Of a DNA stretch of 64,000 nt, positions 10,141 through 19,864 are shown one piece after another (position 1 is the stretch's first letter; each line of letters begins with the position of its first letter). Both the position numbers and the translations under genes were made by a program. The notes below the pieces were generated by a model, which saw nothing but the letters and a program-made list of their open reading frames with translations, was not told the DNA's origin and made no database searches. Source of the DNA: Cordylochernes scorpioides (lineage: Eukaryota; Arthropoda; Arachnida; Pseudoscorpiones; Chernetidae); contig CP092876.1 in the NCBI GenBank assembly GCA_030710605.1, forward strand, positions 64,294,115 through 64,358,114, written 5' to 3'.

Positions 10141-10237
10141 TACAGTAGAACCTCCAAGAGAGGACACTCGCGCTAGAGGACACCTCTCCACTTTGGCTCT
10201 GCAATTAGGTGTCCTTTACAGGAAGGTTCTACTGTAC
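10141..10237. repeat. MITE family B, internally deleted copy
   Basis: TACAGTAGAACCTCCAAGAG and the terminal GGAAGGTTCTACTGTA are retained, but the middle is shortened to under 100 bp. Confidence 0.65.
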
Positions 10238-10299
10238 CAAGATTTTATTTATAAAGTCCAAATTCAGTTGTATTTTTAAATAATCATTTTTAAAATGAA

Positions 10300-10452
10300 G
10301 AAAAAGACATATCCTTATCATGCAACTGAAAGTTGCTGATGGCTTGCACCATTTGTTGGAATAAATATCAAATTTTCTGTTGATTTTTATTCTGATAGAT
10401 GGTGCAAGCTATCAGCAACTTTCAGTCACACAATAAGGAGATGTCTTTTTCA
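10300..10452. repeat. Palindromic MITE, family A, copy 2
   Basis: GACATATCCTTATCATGCAA and AACTGAAAGTTGCTGATGG on the left face CATCAGCAACTTTCAGTC and ACAATAAGGAGATGTC on the right. Confidence 0.7.
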
Positions 10453-10687
10453 AAATTTATCCACCTTATCCAAGTACAATTTCACTTTTGTACTAGTTTT
10501 CACACATTTTTTGATACGTTGGTTTTCACCTTGAAAACAGATCTCCCATCAAACCACAGCTGTTGACCACCACCTTGGTTGTTAAGGCCTAATAATAATG
10601 GAAAAAAAAAAACATTTTGATTTAAGACCAGAAATCTCTGATCATACAGCTAAGTCTTATATTGAGAGTTAACTTTAAAATAACCCT

Positions 10688-10960
10688 GGTCAACAACATT
10701 TTTCCCCAAGAGAACCTGATGGTGTTTCTAGTGTTACTTTTCATGCTTAACACAATAATCTAATCGGAAATTTTTCATCACTCACGGTTTTTGTGAACCT
10801 TTTATTTAGTATTGGGATAAACACAGTAATGAATGCAAACAATGTTATGCAATCATTTTTGCATAAACCTTATTAAATCACATTGGTTGACCAAAAAAAT
10901 ATTTTTCTTTGTCCCAAAAGAAACATTTTATCTTAAGGTAACTTTTTGTGCTGATTTAAA
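10688..10960 (+). repeat. Dispersed repeat, family H, copy 1
   Basis: GTCAACAACATTTTTCCCC, AGAACCTGATGGTGTTTC and CCCAAAAGAAACA blocks recur in the same order at 56348-56610. A roughly 270-bp element with no coding sense. The flanking 10961-11340 is AT-rich with no feature seen. Confidence 0.6.
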
Positions 10961-11346
10961 AAATATCAATTTGCCATACTTTTGTGTCCTTATGCAGCAG
11001 ATTCCAACCTTTAGCCTAGAAGCTAAAAGTGTCCACTCTGTTTTTTTGATAAATGCAAATCACTGCTGTGATAAAGATGCACTGGGACATCTGAGGCTCT
11101 TCATTGGACATGACAACAACATAGATTAAATCTGTCATCTCCAATAAAAAAAAATCGTTGGTTCACATATAAACTTGTCCAAGCAAAAATAAACCTGTAG
11201 CAAATCTATCACCACTAGCTAATGTAATGAGGTTTAGGCAAAAACCTACGTAACATTAATTGCATTTATCACTGCCTGTATTACCGAATATGAAAAAAGG
11301 CTCTAACTCAAAAACCTTGCATAATAGAAAAAAAAAAACTAATGGT

Positions 11347-11760
11347 ATACAGTCACAACCTCTTTAATTTAACACCCCAAGGGATCAGAGCTTTCGGTTG
11401 AATTAAAGGAAGTGTTGAATTAAGGTTAGATGATTAGCTAAAAAAAACAATAACACTCGTGACATTGCGCAACGGCACTGCAAAGTGAAACTTAAACTAA
11501 CAGAAACCAAAAGTGCGCATGCGCGATTCTGTCGCCGCCGTAATACCTTTTTAGCGGTAAAGTTATATATATGTAAAAAAACAATCAACTATCAAAATTC
11601 GAATTTTAAAATGGTCGAACTATCGGAACTGTCGTATTATCGATACTGTCGAATTACGGTTTGTTATTTGATAGGCCGGAGGTCGGGACATCAGAATATG
11701 GTCGAATTAAGGTACAGTGTCGAATTTGCGTGTGTCGAATTAACGAGGTTATACTGTATT
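11347..11760. repeat. MITE with TACAGT..ACTGTA termini
   Basis: Left end TATACAGTCACAACCTC and right end GAGGTTATACTGTA are inverted repeats. The interior repeats the GTCGAATTA / TTGAATTAAAG theme on both arms. Related in style to MITE family B but with a different interior. Confidence 0.6.
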
Positions 11761-11902
11761 TGGAATCAGGACAAAAAGTTACATTAAGATCAGATATTGT
11801 TCCTTTGGGAAAAAGAAAAACTATTTTTGTAGGCCAGTGTAATTAGAGAAAAGAAAGAAACATGTTGGATACAAGCCAACCCCAGGAAACAATGGCAATA
11901 TA

Positions 11903-12103
11903 CAGAGGGTGTTTCCTTTCAAATGAAACGATTTCAAACGTCCGTTAGAACTTTATTTTTCGAACGTGAATTTTTTTCATGTGTTCTATGTGCTTCCCCT
12001 TCTTCTTGGCTATCTCCCTGCATCGGACTTTCCAAGCTGCGAACACTTCCTTGACTTTGGAGAGCGAAACATTCGACCACTCCTCTTGTGCGGCTTTCCA
12101 AAG
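11903..12103. repeat. 201-bp terminal inverted repeat, left
   Basis: Reads from CAGAGGGTGTTTCC to CGGCTTTCCAAAG. It holds the 3' UTR and the C-terminal codons of the transposase. It matches 13000-13200 in reverse complement; the only clear difference I see is the second base (A versus G). Confidence 0.85.
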
Positions 12104-13015
12104 TCCGGCCTCAGTTTTGGGACGTCGGTTGAAGAGCCGTTGTTTCAACATACCGAACCCGTAAAAATCCAGTGGGCTGGCGTCGGGAGACTTCACTGGA
12201 ATGTCCGAGTTCCTGATAAAATTTAGGCCTAGGGTGTCCTTCATTTCTTGTAGGAACTGTTGGGTTTTGTTGGAGGTATGGGAAGAGGCTTTGTCGTGAT
12301 GAAGGAACACTTTGTCCATTTCCCCTGGGTAAAGGTCCTTCAGTTGTTCGATGACAGGCTTCAGAACGCATTCTATATAGAATTCTGAGTTCACCTTCAC
12401 CTTCGATGGAACCTTTATGAGCGGAAGGACTCCACGGCCAGTCATTACCCCGACAACCATGAAACCTTTAGGGAAAGTTTCGGAGCATTGGTGAACCCAA
12501 TTATCCGGGACCTGATTGCCTCTTTTGATGTAACAGATCTTCCGGATTCCATTGCAATACGTCACATACATCCATGCTTCGTCCAATGTTGCAGTATATT
12601 CCGATCTGGAACCGGCCAGGTGTTCCTCGTAGAGCTTCCGGGCATTCGTTGCACGGTTTTTCATGTGGAAAGGGGTGAGCTTGTGAACCTTGCCTTTTCG
12701 TCGGGTATCCAGTTCCAAATCTTTGTGAATGATGTTATTTATCGTTTTTAGCGATGTTCCACACATTCTGGAAAGTTGGCGCTGAGATGGTGGATTTTCA
12801 GTAGTTGCTAGCCGCTTTACCTTGGAAACCGTGGCGGGGGTCCGCACCGGACGTGGTCGATCGACTTGAAATTTTTGCCCATTGGATTCAGCTTCCCTTT
12901 TCTTTCCGATGCCATTTACTACCCTACATATTGTAGCTTTGCCAACATCTAGTCCTTCTGCTTTTAGCTTTTTCACTATGACGCTATAACTGTTTCCTTC
13001 TTTGGAAAGCCGCAC
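11945..13015 (-). CDS. Mariner-type DDE/D transposase, 5' end replaced
   Basis: A 356-codon intact frame. Residues ~1-35 hold the end of the first helix-turn-helix (LSKEGNSYSVIVKKLKAEG), residues ~60-100 the second. The catalytic triad is D145 (TLDEAWMY), D241 (FLHHDKASSH) and D283 (SPDASPLDFYGFG), with 41 residues between the last two, so a DD41D spacing. Full-length relatives begin about 10-20 residues earlier. Here the sequence upstream switches at position ~13000 into an inverted copy of the 3' end, so the native start is gone and the first Met codon is not the original. No internal stops. Probably inactive or dependent on a new start, though the frame is otherwise clean. Confidence 0.88.
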   Translation of the reverse strand: MRLSKEGNSYSVIVKKLKAEGLDVGKATICRVVNGIGKKREAESNGQKFQVDRPRPVRTPATVSKVKRLATTENPPSQRQLSRMCGTSLKTINNIIHKDLELDTRRKGKVHKLTPFHMKNRATNARKLYEEHLAGSRSEYTATLDEAWMYVTYCNGIRKICYIKRGNQVPDNWVHQCSETFPKGFMVVGVMTGRGVLPLIKVPSKVKVNSEFYIECVLKPVIEQLKDLYPGEMDKVFLHHDKASSHTSNKTQQFLQEMKDTLGLNFIRNSDIPVKSPDASPLDFYGFGMLKQRLFNRRPKTEAGLWKAAQEEWSNVSLSKVKEVFAAWKVRCREIAKKKGKHIEHMKKIHVRKIKF

Positions 13016-13200
13016 AAGAGGAGTGGTCGAATGTTTCGCTCTCCAAAGTCAAGGAAGTGTTCGCAGCTTGGAAAGTCCGATGCAGGGAGATAGCCAAGAA
13101 GAAGGGGAAGCACATAGAACACATGAAAAAAATTCACGTTCGAAAAATAAAGTTCTAACGGACGTTTGAAATCGTTTCATTTGAAAGGAAACACCCTCCG
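13000..13200. repeat. 201-bp terminal inverted repeat, right
   Basis: Inverted duplicate of 11903-12103. The junction with the original element is at CTTTGGAAAG (about 13000-13010), a sequence shared by both parental positions, i.e. microhomology at the switch point. Confidence 0.85.
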
Positions 13201-13576
13201 TACAAGTGTATATACTGTTAGTTAAAGAGGAAACTTCAAATAAATAAAACAGTGGTGTTGTGGCTCATTGTTTATCATCACCTTTACATTTTACACTGGG
13301 ATGATAAACATAATTACATCATTTTATCACATGGTTCAATGCACCCATAATTGTGGGTATAGAACTGATATATAGCTAGCAATAAATATGTATATATATG
13401 TTTCTATGAAAATGTTATTCTGCAAGACGCAGGTTATCATCATCCCTTTTTTGATTTGTTTTTGTCACTTTGGCGTTTTTTGCAAATAAACAACAAAAGA
13501 TGTATCAGACATTATAAAGACAATAAAGATTTTCTGATAATAAGAAGGTACAAAGATATTGCAAGAACTACCCATA

Positions 13577-14167
13577 AATTCAACATCTAAAGATATAATT
13601 TTTTGATCTCCATTTAGCTTCATGTCACAATAATATCTTCTTTTTATTATTTTTTAAAATTTATCCCAAGTACATGTGGTACAGGCCGTGATAATCATGG
13701 TGGTAGTTAGTAGACATGTGCACCACATGTCTACACATGTGAAAAGCAGATCGACTTTTGCACTTACAAATGTGCCAGAGCCCCGTTTGGTTACTTGCAC
13801 TCATTGGTGGGGTTGGACCGAGTCGTAGCGGTCGAAAAACCACTGGTTTAGACTACCCTTCCACTGACCCCCTATATCTTCTTTGAATTCATAGGAGTTA
13901 ACATTTTCACTAAAATACTGGTAGATTTTCAATTGTTGTGCTAACCATTTTTTCACAAGATTGATGAAGAAGCTCTATTGTTTACTATTGGGCGTACAAT
14001 AGACCTTCACCAATATATGGCTTGTGTGGAAGAATGGCTAGCACAACAATTAAAAATATACCTGTATTTTAACGAAAAAAAAATTGTTAACTCCTATGAA
14101 TTCAAAGAAGATTATTGATCCTAAGCTAAATGGAAATCAAAGAATTATGTCTTTAGATGTTGAATCC
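13577..14167. repeat. Palindromic element split by a SINE
   Basis: Arms are inverted copies: ATTCAACATCTAAAGATATA, TTTAGCTT, then AATTCATAGGAGTTAAC and CAATTGTTGTGCTA on the left face the complements at about 14044-14167 on the right. The left arm is interrupted at 13644-13873 by a minus-strand SINE of family C. Confidence 0.65.
13644..13873 (-). mobile_element. SINE family C insertion with 11-bp target duplication
   Basis: ATATCTTCTTT occurs at 13633-13643 and 13874-13884. Between them is a minus-strand SINE: T-rich tail complement at left, ATCCCAAGTACATGTGGTAC, the GATAATCATGG and CACATGTCTACACATGTG blocks, and a head complementary to GGGGGTCAGTGG at right. The tRNA-like part is degraded. 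Confidence 0.7.
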
Positions 14168-14739
14168 ATGTGTGTTTACTCCTATTCATATAATGCATTA
14201 TTTTAATGCATGTTTAAAGGGAGAGGTGCCACTTTTGATACATGAATAGCATCCTTCCACAACTTCATGTTATGAATATATATATACGCTAAAACCCCAA
14301 TAGGACTGAACCTGTAGTTCACTATGGTTCACCATGGTTCATTATAGCCATAGTTCTCAAAATGTATTATAAAATAAAATGCTGATTATATTTCAGGTTG
14401 GTTATAAGGGAAGTTTCGCTATATCCCAGGTTCATTTTAGTGGGTTTTATATTTTTCTTTCTCTCCTCAATCAATCAAAGTACCAATCCTCAATCAAAGT
14501 GCCAAGTCGGTATTGTAACTTAGAGAGATTGAGATGGAAACTACTTTATGTGCTTTTTTTTAAAATGTAAAACCAAAAAGCGTTAGTTCCAGTCTTTTAC
14601 CGCTTGGCGCAGCACTGGTCGCGACGATAAATGAATTTGATTAGTTAATGATTTTACACGGTAGTTTGTTTACACAATGAATGTTTTTAAAAGGTAAGAT
14701 TATCCAAACGCCGTGAAACTTTGAAACAGCGACCAACAA
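14168..14739. other. Intron sequence, no feature
   Basis: AT-rich DNA within the minus-strand host gene; nothing supportable seen. Confidence 0.4.
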
Positions 14740-14960
14740 TAATTTTGGTCCCAGAGGCTTCTTGAGAAACCAAGAAACGGGTATATACAATGTCGTCATT
14801 GGAGGCGCCCACCGCGGGAAAGACTCCCCCACCGATGGACTGCAAGAGTTCTTTCCCACAGAGTGGACAGGTCGATGTTATGGCTGGCGTTTCCCACCTC
14901 AAGACCAAGATGGTACTTGTAGATGGTAGCCTTCGCCACACTTGTTAGGTTCACTGCCTC
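14740..14960. repeat. Dispersed repeat, family I, copy 1
   Basis: The 14765-14950 part recurs in reverse complement at 49165-49313 (GTGGCGAAGGCTACCATC, TACAAGTACCATCTTGGTC, TGGGAAAGAACTCTTGCAG). The first 40 bases (GGTCCCAGAGGCTTCTTGAG) also occur at 1888-1930. A GC-richer retroelement fragment of unknown class. Confidence 0.6.
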
Positions 14961-15120
14961 GGTAGAGAGAGAGAAGTTTTTTTCTCTCTCTCCTACCATT
15001 GACTTATGTGGTCAATAATTTTTTCAATCTCAAATCTCTCTCCTCTCTATTTACAATTAATCAACAATGAGTTATACCACACACATCCCCTATTCCTAGG
15101 TTTACAAAGGTTGTTGTTAC

Positions 15121-15221
15121 CTTGGATTCCCCCGGCACTGAGAAGGTCAGCACACCTCCAGACACCGCGGTTTCCAGTCTGCTGACCACTGACTGAAGGT
15201 TTTCTTCCGGTGGTCCCAACC
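15121..15221 (-). CDS. Membrane protein (possible LolA-like family), exon 8 of 9
   Basis: 101 nt; acceptor GTGAATGCAG, donor AAG|GTAACA. The first two bases complete the codon left by the exon at 15926-15857; the rest is 33 codons in frame ending at a codon boundary. It encodes LGPPEENLQSVVSRLETAVS then GGVLTFSVPGESK. Splice phases fit both neighbours, the main reason to accept so short an exon. Confidence 0.72.
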
Positions 15222-15359
15222 CTGCATTCACCATGGATCATTATCTATGTAGGCTTCTATCTTTAGACTTTTCTGGAAGATAGTTCGGGAGAAAACCTTT
15301 CTGTTATATGACTGAACATGTAAATCCACACTTTTGTGAGTCAACACTTAAAGTGTAAC

Positions 15360-15495
15360 ATATATAAGCAGAATGATCCAATACAGTATTAGAGCACTGA
15401 AGAAGCGGTCTGGTGGATTAAATTGGGGAAACTGCTGTGAGAGTTCACCACTGATAAGCCAATCCCTTCTAATATTTTTTCATCGCAGAAAAGAC
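15360..15495 (-). repeat. Dispersed repeat, family E, copy
   Basis: Contains ATATAAGCAGAATGATCCAA, the GGTGGATTAAATTGGG block, CACCACTGATAAGCCA and a CATCGCAGAAAAGACAGTAG end, as in the 28150-28285 copy. Confidence 0.6.
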
Positions 15496-15856
15496 AGTAG
15501 AAGTTTGATTTATTTGTGAAAAGAAACATTTGGGTCTTAATATTTTCATATGTTATTTATAGATGGCGCGTTATTGCTTTGTATTAATATAATGATACGC
15601 GCGTCATCAGCTATGAGAATTCGAAACTATTATAGCCCTCGCATTAATTTTTCATTGCACTAAGGACAGTAGAAAATTGTTTAATAATAATAATACAAAA
15701 AATATACCCGTTTATTATAGTTTCGAATTCTCATTAATTGTAAATCCTTTTTGAAATTACATGAGCAATTGTAAGATTTTATTTCAAGATGCCATGCTCT
15801 CTGTGCGACACCTGGATACCTGACAGGAATGTTGATGAAAACAAGATGTAGCTTAC

Positions 15857-15926
15857 CAAGTACTGCAGTACTCTCTAGCAGGAGGATGATGGCAAAGATG
15901 GTCTGTCCGTCTGTGGACAGGATGTT
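15857..15926 (-). CDS. Membrane protein (possible LolA-like family), exon 7 of 9
   Basis: 70 nt; acceptor GTGTTTTGTTCCAG and donor G|GTAAGC. Read in phase 0 it encodes NILSTDGQTIFAIILLLEST followed by AVL, ending one base into a codon, which fits the next exon. The hydrophobic run may be a buried strand pair rather than a membrane helix, since the true membrane segment is in the last exon. An alternative frame is also open but gives an atypical composition. Confidence 0.68.
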
Positions 15927-16254
15927 CTGGAACAAAACACTAGTTAGTTCATCCTATTGATGTAATGTCAACGTTTCTTTTCGTCACTATAAATGGCTGG
16001 TTCTTTCTTTTTAAATACCGCGATTTTCAGTTGAAGAATATAAGATAAAAGGTCTTGATAAAAACTTATGTATGTATCATAGGTAAATACCAATGTTTTT
16101 ATTATTTAAATCACTTTTTTTTCTCCCTTGGAGTGTTATCATACAAATCCGTGTATGATAGTAATTGCCTTGCTTTTTGTGTATATAATATCTGCGTTAT
16201 GGTGAATCCAATGATCAAATTATATGTTTTAATAAAGGGTTTTGTGCATATCTC

Positions 16255-16350
16255 TGTTGTTGTTGTCGTGTCTAATGAAGAGTCTCAGATGTATCCATGC
16301 ATCTCTATCACAGCAGTCGCAATGTCCTCTATCTTGGGTGTGTAAAGCTG
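16255..16350 (+). repeat. Dispersed repeat, family F, copy 1
   Basis: TTGTTGTTGTCGTGTC, GAAGAGTCTCAGATG, CCATGCATCTCTATCA and GTCCTCTATCTTGGGTGTG occur in this order here and at 36262-36352, 37203-37276 (inverted) and 41436-41533. Short, non-coding. Confidence 0.6.
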
Positions 16351-16565
16351 CTGCTTTGGTTCCATGTTAATTTTCTGCAAGGCTGCGGCCATTGCTGGGC
16401 ATGATAATTTGTTGCAGGTGTTAGCACATATATATATCTCTGTGAATATAAATAAATGAACATCGTTGTTTTAAGACGTTAGGACGTTGAGTAAGCATGC
16501 TGGGTAACAAAAAAGCTTCCTAAATCTGCGTCAACCCAGGCACATGAATGTCGAGGCAACATCAC

Positions 16566-16827
16566 CTGGAGGTGGATGAGCCGCAGGGGCGACAGGCCGG
16601 GCAGATGTTCGAGCAGCGCTTCGACCAGCTCACGGGAGGGGACAGCGCCGGCGGGACCTGGGCCATCTGTCAGCTGGGCGGGCGAGAGGCTCGGTGTACT
16701 TACCGCGGAGGGACAGTCGCAGCGTGCGGCGGCGTTCTGGCGCCCAGCAGGCCGATATGTCGACGTCACCGGCGGACAGCCGCCACTGTTGGAAGTGGAA
16801 CAAGCGGCGCAGGGAGCGCTCCACGGT
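16566..16827 (-). CDS. Membrane protein (possible LolA-like family), exon 6 of 9, frameshifted
   Basis: GC-rich exon; acceptor GAGATGTTGCAG and donor CTCCAG|GTGATG, both at codon boundaries that fit the neighbouring exons. The first ~50 codons read TVERSLRRLFHFQQWRLSAG, DVDISACWAPERRRTLRLSL and RGKYTEPL; the last ~35 read SRELVEALLEHLPGLSPLRL then IHLQ in another frame. The exon is 262 nt, one base off a multiple of three, so one base too many (or two too few) near 16675 explains it. A GTAAGT at 16703 looks like a donor, but the resulting intron would be 30 nt, so a frameshift is preferred. Assembly error or decay cannot be told apart here. Confidence 0.65.
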
Positions 16828-16958
16828 CTGCAACATCTCACTCACTGGAGGCACTCATAGACGACACGTCGTAGTATTGTCATGGTACATTCTACTTGAC
16901 TAACTGTGACTCCTTAGCGAATAACGACAGTGATAATCTTCTCGGTATTGTTTATGCG

Positions 16959-17030
16959 ATAAGAGAAGAAAAGTTTCTTTATTAGACAAAGAAACTGTCT
17001 TGTCTAATAAAGAAACTTTTCTTCTCTTAT
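16959..17030. repeat. Perfect inverted repeat, 31-bp arms, 10-bp loop
   Basis: Arms 16959-16989 and 17000-17030 (starting ATAAGAGAAGAAAAGTTTC) are exact reverse complements around AGAAACTGTC. The motif AAAGAAACT appears in the loop as well. Confidence 0.85.
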
Positions 17031-17540
17031 TCTGTTTTATCGCATTAACTGACTCCTCCTGAATAATGTTTTTGGACGTAGTTTTTCCCCGATGACCACG
17101 GGGATGCGATATCCCCTCTCACGGACTACATAGACAGTTATTTCCCCCGTCATTTGAACCTATACCTAGTAGCTATTGGGATTTATACTTCAATAAATCG
17201 AATCAGTTAAAGACAACCCACTCCGGTCTTTACGGCCTTGTACACAAAGGGCGCCAACCTCTCCAGAAGATGTAACAGTCTGAAACACACAGATATACAC
17301 TTTCTCTCTCTTTCTCGGCCGTGCGGCCACGCCGTGTGCGAGATTCGCGGTTTTTTTTTCGGATTGAGGAAGAGGATATGGAGATATCTAATCGATATTC
17401 CATATTAACAGAAATCGTAAGTCATGAGTTAGCGAATAATTAAATTCTTGTTACAAAAGAACAAGAAATGATCGATTTGTCTGAGAAAATTCAATGGTAA
17501 ATTAAAGTTTGCCAGGCAACAAGGAGAAAAATCAAAGACT
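17031..17540 (+). other. Presumed 5' region of the decayed LINE
   Basis: No coding sense found. GC content rises from about 17200, and a TCTCTCTCTTTCTCGGCCG stretch precedes the first LINE ORF1-like frames, so it may be the LINE 5' leader. The start of the element is not defined. Confidence 0.3.
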
Positions 17541-17547
17541 CAAATCC

Positions 17548-17851
17548 TTTCCTCGAAGCCTACTAAAGCCCTATCATAGGCGAACCACTCCAAGCATCCT
17601 TCGGAGTCTTCAGCCCCTGAGGCTGCTTCTTGGGAACCGAGCACAATACCGATGATATATCCAAAGTTCGAACAACGCCCTCCTCCAACAATGCCACGGT
17701 GACACTAGCGGCGTCCTACCCAGCCCCTATAGTTTGGGCTCAAAAACCGTCTCCAAAGCGGAAGATATCAACCAGAATCCTCCTGAGAGCCAGAAGGAAG
17801 AAGCGTTCTCTCGGGATCTCATCACTGGAAAAACAATGGATCACCTGCAAC
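17548..17851 (+). repeat. Direct repeat within the LINE, unit 1
   Basis: About 304 bp, from CCTCGAAGCCTACTAAAGCC to ATGGATCACCTGCAACTC, recur at 18447-18750 with a few substitutions. It contains part of an ORF1-like frame (CCGAGCACAATACCGATGAT). Confidence 0.8.
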
Positions 17852-18282
17852 TCTTCCTACTGAACAATTCAACAAGCCTCGGAAAAAACATCCATTTGGA
17901 AAGCCTTTCAGAATCCAAGGGTTTCAAAGAGGAAAGTTAATGGCCTCTCAAACAACAACCAACCTTCTAAGGTTTCAAAAGCAAGAAAAAGTCCACCAAG
18001 GTCGGCACCTCAAGTGTCTAGGTAGAGAGATGCGGCTACAGGAATCCGCACCAGTAGGCAGCAACAAGCCTAATGTAAAACTCGGACGGACGCTGCCACA
18101 TTCGATCAATACTGCTTCATCGAGCACTGCGCAGACTTCGGCCCCTAGAATATGTCAAGGCTTTGGGAGCGCTGCTGGGAAAAGGTCGGTTTTCGAGCTT
18201 ATGAAAATTTTCGGCCAAATAATGGCGGCACTCGCAAGTATAGAGAAGGCGGATCACCTGGAAGAAGAGGTCCAGACCATAG

Positions 18283-18395
18283 GCTGAAGACATATCCCTA
18301 TAGAAAGAAGACAGAGAAGTCTTCAGCAACGAGGATGTCGCAGAGGCCGTGAAACCCTACTTCAAAGTGGCATCCATCACTCAGCCACTAAAACT
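18283..18395. repeat. Inverted repeat within the LINE, left arm
   Basis: TGAAGACATATCCCTATAG, CAACGAGGATGTC, AGAGGCCGTGAAACCCTAC and CACTCAGCCACTA face their complements at about 18985-19100. The two arms bracket the second direct-repeat unit and a short unique segment. Confidence 0.7.
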
Positions 18396-18446
18396 GTCCC
18401 GCGAGGTCAATTAGGGTCTCCTCCACAAGTCCTTCCCAAGCTTTCC

Positions 18447-18750
18447 TTGAAGCCTACTACAGCCCTATCATAGGCGAACCACTCCAAGCATCCTTCGGAA
18501 TTTTCAGCCCCTGAGGCTGCTTCTTGGGAACCGAGCACAATACCGATGATATATCCAAAGTTCGAACAACGCCCTCCTTCAACAATGCCACGTTGAAACT
18601 AGCGGCGTCCTACCCAGCCCCTATAGTTTAGGCTCAAAAACCGTCTCCAAAGCGGAAGATATCAACCAGAATCTTCCTGAGAGCCAGGAGGAAGAAGCGT
18701 TCTCTCGGGATCTCATCACTGGAAAAACAATGGATCACCTGCAACTCGAC
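18447..18750 (+). repeat. Direct repeat within the LINE, unit 2
   Basis: Second copy of the 17548-17851 unit, offset by 899 bp. Confidence 0.8.
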
Positions 18751-19030
18751 GAGGTGCTGAAACATTCCTCAGACTCCCTATTTAAGAGTACTGACCTGGA
18801 GGGAATAACTCGCCGTTGTCCCTGGCTCTTGCACTTGGAGCATTTTACGCTAAACGCGGGATATGCGGGAGTGATAAGTACTTTGGATTTGATGTCGTAC
18901 CTTGGTGAAATTTGATAAATCTTTTTAGGCCTTCGTTAAGAATACAAAGACCATCCTGTTACAGGAGGTCCAGCGGTAGCTGTTCATCGTTCTTAGTGGC
19001 TGAGTGATGGTACCACTTTGCAGTAGGGTT

Positions 19031-19372
19031 TCACGGCCTCTGTGACATCCTCGTAGCTGAAGACTTCTCTTTCTTTTTCCTATAGGAATATGTCTTCAAC
19101 GGGGTATTGATCAAGGCCATTGTATCCAGTAAGCATTTGAGGCCCTTCACTGAAACCATCACTGGTGGGCAATCAAATACGCTGCACACCCTGTTCAGCA
19201 GAATAATTGCACTTGTAGGGGGCATGACCTGCACCCGCCATAAGAAACTTGCCACCTTTCGAGCAGCAATAGCAAGGATTATGCCATGAGCTTCAGCATG
19301 ACGTGTCTCAATGTCTGCATCATTACCTTGCGCGTTAGAAGTGTGAAGAAGTGCTACTTCTTGAAGCATCAC
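19031..19372 (-). pseudogene. Inverted ORF1-like fragment
   Basis: The minus-strand frame contains PPTSAIILLNRVCSVFDCPP and VKGLKCLLDTMALINTPLK, resembling the nucleic-acid-binding part of LINE ORF1 products, and ends in YRKKKEKSSATRMSQRP, which is also encoded on the plus strand near 18350. It is an inverted segment of this LINE's own first ORF. Assignment is by resemblance only. Confidence 0.45.
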
Positions 19373-19408
19373 ACATTTGATGTCACTTTCTTATAGAAGA
19401 CGAATGTT

Positions 19409-19864
19409 ATGGCCCTAAACAACATCCGGGACCCCTGCCTCTGCTACGGCGCCGTATACGCGCCATCATCAACACTCATGGGATCCGGCCTCGCCGTCAT
19501 CGTAGCGCCTAGAGTCGCCGTCATCTTGCATCGCATCCTGTGGCCAGGAAAGATCGACATCGCCAGCATCAACATCCGGGGACTCGAGACCCGCGTTATC
19601 AACTGCCACCTGACCCACACTCCTGAAGAACGGCATTTCCAACTGCAGGTCATCGCAGAGGAATCCATCAAAGAAGATGCGTGGGCCCTCGGTAACTTCA
19701 ACATCTCCGAGCGACATCAGGTCTGGAGCCGTAGAAACCTTAGCGGAACTCCTGGACCGAACCGCCCTCGTCGACACCGCGGCCTTCTTCGATGCCCCGC
19801 AGCTGCCTACGAAGATTTCCAGTTACGGAAACCAGGTAGACGCCACCCCTCTGAGTCTTATTAA
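19409..19864 (+). pseudogene. LINE endonuclease-like relic
   Basis: The frame contains SGLAVIVAPRVAVILHRILW, IASINIRGLETRVINCHLTH and AWALGNFNISERHQVW, following the pattern of APE-type endonucleases (a strand with N..I..., then H.TP, then GDFN, here GNFN). The Asp of the GDFN motif is replaced by Asn, and the N-terminal part is missing. Not functional as it stands. Confidence 0.6.

Larger units (their letters stand above)
11903..13200 (-). mobile_element. Tc1/mariner-type transposon with long duplicated ends
   Basis: The element lies between TA dinucleotides (11901-11902 and 13201-13202), the usual target duplication of this superfamily. It contains one long transposase frame. Its termini are 201-bp inverted repeats that agree almost base for base. 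Because the left repeat includes the last ~160 bp of the transposase coding region, the right repeat is an inverted second copy of the gene's 3' end that has replaced the normal 5' end. It sits in an intron of the minus-strand host gene. Confidence 0.88.

Noticed and set aside
16566-16703. GTAAGT at 16703 as a genuine donor with acceptor CGCCCGCCCAG
   Set aside because: The intron would be 30 nt, too short for an animal spliceosome, and the phases would not match; a one-base frameshift is simpler.
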